Made by a program: the position numbers and the translations under genes. Below the pieces are notes generated by a model. It saw only the letters and a list, made by a program, of their open reading frames with translations, was not told where the DNA came from and did no database searches. A DNA stretch of 64,000 bases from Eudorina sp. 2006-703-Eu-15. Taxonomy: Eukaryota > Chlorophyta > Chlorophyceae > Chlamydomonadales > Volvocaceae. The stretch is taken from NCBI GenBank assembly GCA_003117195.1, contig BDSI01000021.1:62001-126000 (forward strand), read 5' to 3'. Below are positions 63,633 through 64,000 of this stretch, in pieces (within the stretch, counting starts at the first letter, position 1; each line of letters begins with the position of its first letter).

Positions 63633-64000
63633 CTGGAGGGGACGAGGATGTTTTGGGTACAGTACTTCGTTGGCCTCAGCCAACGGCCCCAGCCAGGGTC
63701 AGCGCTCCCGGATGCCCCGATTTGGTAAAACGCACGTGTACCGACAAGCTGTACCGACAAGCTGTACCGACAAGCAAGGAGAGCTCCTCTGTGGACCTCC
63801 GACGACGAGGTCCGCCCAGCCCCCGCCAGCCGCCCCATTCCACGCCGGGGTCAGGGCCGCGCCTTGGATGGCTCCATGTACCGTACCCGATGCAAAGCTC
63901 CATTCGCGCGTCGTAAACAAGGGACGCCTCTGCCGGGCCCCTTACGACCTCACCCGTCCCTCTTAGGATCCGCATGTCGCATGCATGACTCCAGTGTTCT
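63633..64000. other. Right-edge interval, probably MSH5 intron
   Basis: MSH5 must continue upstream, because its first several hundred residues are missing. No exon could be recognised here. Three tandem copies of ACAAGCTGTACCG-type sequence occur near 63741-63775. Confidence 0.45.

Overview
The window looks like nuclear DNA of a volvocine-type green alga (Chlamydomonas/Gonium/Volvox relatives). It is GC-rich, its genes are cut into many short phase-consistent exons with GT..AG introns, proteins carry long Ala/Gly/Gln/Pro tracts, introns carry minisatellites, and several genes are followed by the TGTAA-type poly(A) signal used by chlorophycean algae. The species cannot be named from the sequence alone. 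Exon borders below were worked out by hand from splice motifs and reading-phase continuity; they are models, not transcript evidence.

Layout. 97-16575 (+): a very large low-complexity protein with an N-terminal leucine-rich-repeat part (weakly TONSOKU/TONSL-like) and three or four copies of a short 'P-aromatic-x-W-D' motif. 16992-21980 (+): an acidic protein with one Tudor-like or chromatin-reader-like segment. 22764-26397 (-): bifunctional dihydrofolate reductase-thymidylate synthase. 27844-38233 (-): a DNA polymerase X with an N-terminal FHA domain and a BRCT domain, an arrangement I do not know from land plants or animals. 39289-46551 (+): a Ycf45/SPD1-type AAA ATPase, probably plastid-targeted, with a helical-repeat-like C-terminal tail; an intron of this gene carries the last ~78 nt of an 18S rRNA. 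47081-48554 (+): a small protein with three EELR-type motifs, as found in Nup98-family proteins. 49101-49857 (-): the main part of replication termination factor 2 (Rtf2). 52272-55975 (-): a REI1/ZNF622-type 60S maturation factor that has lost nearly all of its zinc ligands. 57139 to beyond the right edge (-): the meiotic MutS homologue MSH5, with a 236-bp hAT-type MITE in one intron.

How they fit together. Four genes bear on DNA synthesis, repair or recombination (DHFR-TS supplies dTMP; FHA-BRCT-PolX fills gaps or joins ends; Rtf2 acts at stalled forks; MSH5 stabilises crossovers), and the first gene may join them. They lie on both strands with their own intergenic regions, so this is physical proximity, not an operon. 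The DHFR-TS gene converges on gene 2. PolX and the Ycf45-type gene diverge from a ~1-kb shared upstream region.

The best candidates for something undescribed are the FHA-BRCT-PolX fusion, the zinc-less REI1, the repeated WD motif of the first gene, a short dispersed sequence that sits close to splice sites (possible introner), and the rRNA fragment inside an intron.
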